Position numbers and translations under genes: made by a program. A stretch of DNA of 14,691 nt, taken from positions 1 through 14,691 of the forward strand of contig PUOG01000035.1 of assembly GCA_003552745.1 (NCBI GenBank), given 5' to 3'. The first letter of the stretch is position 1. The number at the start of each line of letters is the position of its first letter. Below are positions 13,536 through 14,691 of the stretch, piece by piece. This DNA is from Spirochaetaceae bacterium. GTDB lineage: Bacteria > Spirochaetota > Spirochaetia > DSM-27196 > SKKC01. The notes beneath the pieces were generated by a model. That model was given only the letters and a program-made list of their open reading frames with translations. It was not told the origin of the DNA and did no database searches.

Positions 13536-14396
13536 ATGATCATCAACCACAATACCGGAGCAGCGTTTGCTCAACGGCAGCTCGGTATCACGCAACACTC
13601 GGTCGAAGGAAGCATTGAGCGCCTCTCGTCCGGAATGAGGATCAACCGCGCAGGCGACGATGCCTCCGGTCTTGCGGTAAGTGAGAAGCTACGCAGTCAG
13701 ATTCGCGGGCTGCAACGCGCTTCCACCAACGCTCAGGACGGCGTATCCTTCATCCAGACCACCGAAGGATACCTTCAGAACTCACAGGATATTCTGCAAC
13801 GCATTCGGGAGTTGGCGGTCCAGTCGTCCAACGGCATCTACACGGCCGAGGACCGGATGCAGATTCAGGTCGAAGTCTCGCAGCTCGTTGACGAGATCGA
13901 TCGTATCGCCTCACACGCCCAATTCAACGGACTCAACATGCTCACAGGACGATTCGCCGCCGAGACGGGGGACAACGTCGTCACCGCGAGCATGTACTTT
14001 CACATCGGTGCGAATATGGATCAGCGCATTCGCGTTCATGTCGGCACGATGACCGCAGAAGGTCTGGGGGTCCGTCAGGTTGGTACCGGTGAGATGATCT
14101 CTCTCTCGAGTCCGGACGGAGCCAATCAGGCAATCGGAACCGTCGACGACGCCCTACAGGCGGTCAGCAAGCAGCGGGCGGATCTCGGTGCATACCAGAA
14201 TCGGCTCGAGTATGCCATCCGCGGGCTCGACGTCGGTTCGGAGAATCTGCAAGCGGCCGAAAGTCGGATAAGAGACTCGAATATGGCCGCCGAGATGGTC
14301 GATTTCACACGCAATCAGATTCTTCAGCAGGCCGGCACTGCGATGCTCGCGCAGGCGAATATGGTGCCGCAGTCAGTCTTGCAGTTGCTCCAGTAG
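13536..14396 (+). CDS. flaB: Flagellin, core protein of the periplasmic flagellar filament (FlaB class)
   Basis: A 286-residue flagellin. The N-terminal D0/D1 region is textbook FlaB: MIINHNTGAAFAQRQLGI, RLSSGMRINRAGDDASGLAVSEKLRSQIRGL, QDGVSFIQTTEGYLQNSQDILQRIRELAVQSSNG and QLVDEIDRIASHAQFNG. The C-terminal D1/D0 region contains LGAYQNRLEYAIRGLDVGSENLQAAESRIRDSNMAAEMVDFTRNQILQQAGTAMLAQAN. There is no large variable D2/D3 domain and no signal peptide, as expected for spirochaete flagellins exported by the flagellar type III system to the periplasm. The ATG at 13536 has GGGAGGAG eight bases upstream. It is preceded by a sigma28 promoter and a structured leader, and followed after 240 bp by a second flagellin. 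Confidence 0.97.
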   Translation: MIINHNTGAAFAQRQLGITQHSVEGSIERLSSGMRINRAGDDASGLAVSEKLRSQIRGLQRASTNAQDGVSFIQTTEGYLQNSQDILQRIRELAVQSSNGIYTAEDRMQIQVEVSQLVDEIDRIASHAQFNGLNMLTGRFAAETGDNVVTASMYFHIGANMDQRIRVHVGTMTAEGLGVRQVGTGEMISLSSPDGANQAIGTVDDALQAVSKQRADLGAYQNRLEYAIRGLDVGSENLQAAESRIRDSNMAAEMVDFTRNQILQQAGTAMLAQANMVPQSVLQLLQ

Positions 14397-14636
14397 GCAA
14401 CTACGATCTAAGCATCGGGACGCTTAACGCAGCCCGCGTCGATCTTTGAAATACCCTCCTCGCCCCGGGTAGCGGAGTGTCTGTCGGTCGACTCCACGGA
14501 ACGGATACCGTTGACGGCCAAACTCTCCGCTGAGCAACGACATATCGGAGCGGAAGATGCGCGAGAGCTTCCGTGTCGTTCGCCGCGGGGCCCCGAAGCA
14601 CGGATTGTTTCGGGAGATCAACTCCAGGAGGGGCCT
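14397..14636 (+). other. 240-bp spacer between the two flagellin genes
   Basis: The spacer holds small hairpins: TAAGC/GCTTA (14412-14429), then ACGC/GCGT close to a CTTT. It also holds a longer CCGTG/CACGG structure (14571-14603) enclosing the palindrome CGGGGCCCCG. GGAG/CTCC (14613-14625) sits directly before the ribosome-binding site GGAGGGG. I see no good sigma28 or sigma70 promoter and no convincing terminator, so the second flagellin may be transcribed by read-through from flaB. Confidence 0.45.
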
Positions 14637-14691
14637 ATGATCATAACCCATAACACTGGTGCGGCGTTCGCGAATCGATCGCTGCAGAACC
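14637..14691 (+). CDS. Second flagellin, 5' end only (cut by window edge)
   Basis: Only 18 codons are present: MIITHNTGAAFANRSLQN. This matches the start of the upstream flagellin (MIINHNTGAAFAQRQL) at 13 of its first 16 positions, so it is a paralogous FlaB-class flagellin continuing past the window. The ribosome-binding site GGAGGGG lies about four bases before the ATG. Spirochaetes commonly carry several flaB genes whose products are mixed in the filament core. Confidence 0.88.
   Translation, partial: MIITHNTGAAFANRSLQN

Noticed and set aside
14523..14550. Possible sigma28 promoter for the second flagellin (AAACTCT region with CATATC)
   Set aside because: The -10 matches only about three of eight positions of GCCGATAA.
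14586..14595. Perfect palindrome CGGGGCCCCG
   Set aside because: It is too short to form a hairpin with a normal loop and is easily produced by chance in GC-rich DNA; it is only mentioned as part of a larger fold.

Overview
The window looks like a chromosomal, mostly housekeeping region of a free-living spirochaete. It carries two tandem genes for the spirochaete-specific flagellar sheath protein FlaA and two tandem FlaB-class core flagellins whose N-terminus (MIINHNTGAAFAQR) is typical of periplasmic flagella. Base composition is moderately GC-rich by eye. No insertion sequence, integrase, CRISPR array or prophage gene was seen. All coordinates and translations are read from the sequence; functions rest on recognised motifs, and no database search was run.

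Layout. 1-1273: the C-terminal part of a nitrilase-superfamily amidohydrolase, overlapped by a GNAT acetyltransferase gene. 1374-2009: a HAD phosphatase, converging (23-bp overlap) on a minus-strand membrane-anchored thioredoxin gene (1987-2874) that starts 10 nt after a tRNA-Leu(UAA) gene. 3031-3864: a TatD metallohydrolase. 3944-5390 (minus): two adjacent flaA paralogues behind a near-consensus sigma70 promoter. 5498-7140 (minus): a putative lipoprotein and a polytopic membrane protein of unknown function, translationally overlapping. 7247-9038: metX-metW for methionine biosynthesis, with a tandem 15-bp repeat at the promoter. 9042-13213: a long co-directional block, infC-rpmI-rplT, then a ZapB-like coiled-coil gene, zapA, a PilZ (c-di-GMP receptor) gene and a TPR gene, starting at a strong promoter with a structured leader and closing with a likely intrinsic terminator at 13277. 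13338-14691: a sigma28-type promoter, a structured leader, flagellin flaB, and the first 18 codons of a second flagellin.

How it fits together. Three themes run through the window: periplasmic flagella (FlaA sheath, FlaB core, and possibly the PilZ protein as a c-di-GMP link), translation and division (IF3, L35, L20 with ZapA and a ZapB-like protein), and general metabolism (MetX/MetW, nitrilase/GNAT, HAD, TatD). The least expected signals are in RNA leaders. The flaB leader has two back-to-back hairpins, one showing an AAGGA in its loop, and a second ANGGA motif on the Shine-Dalgarno sequence, the arrangement expected for CsrA control. The same leader has an isolated strong Shine-Dalgarno-like sequence next to a four-codon reading frame. 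The infC leader folds into two hairpins before a TTG start. The thioredoxin gene appears to rely on tRNA 3' processing for its mRNA 5' end.
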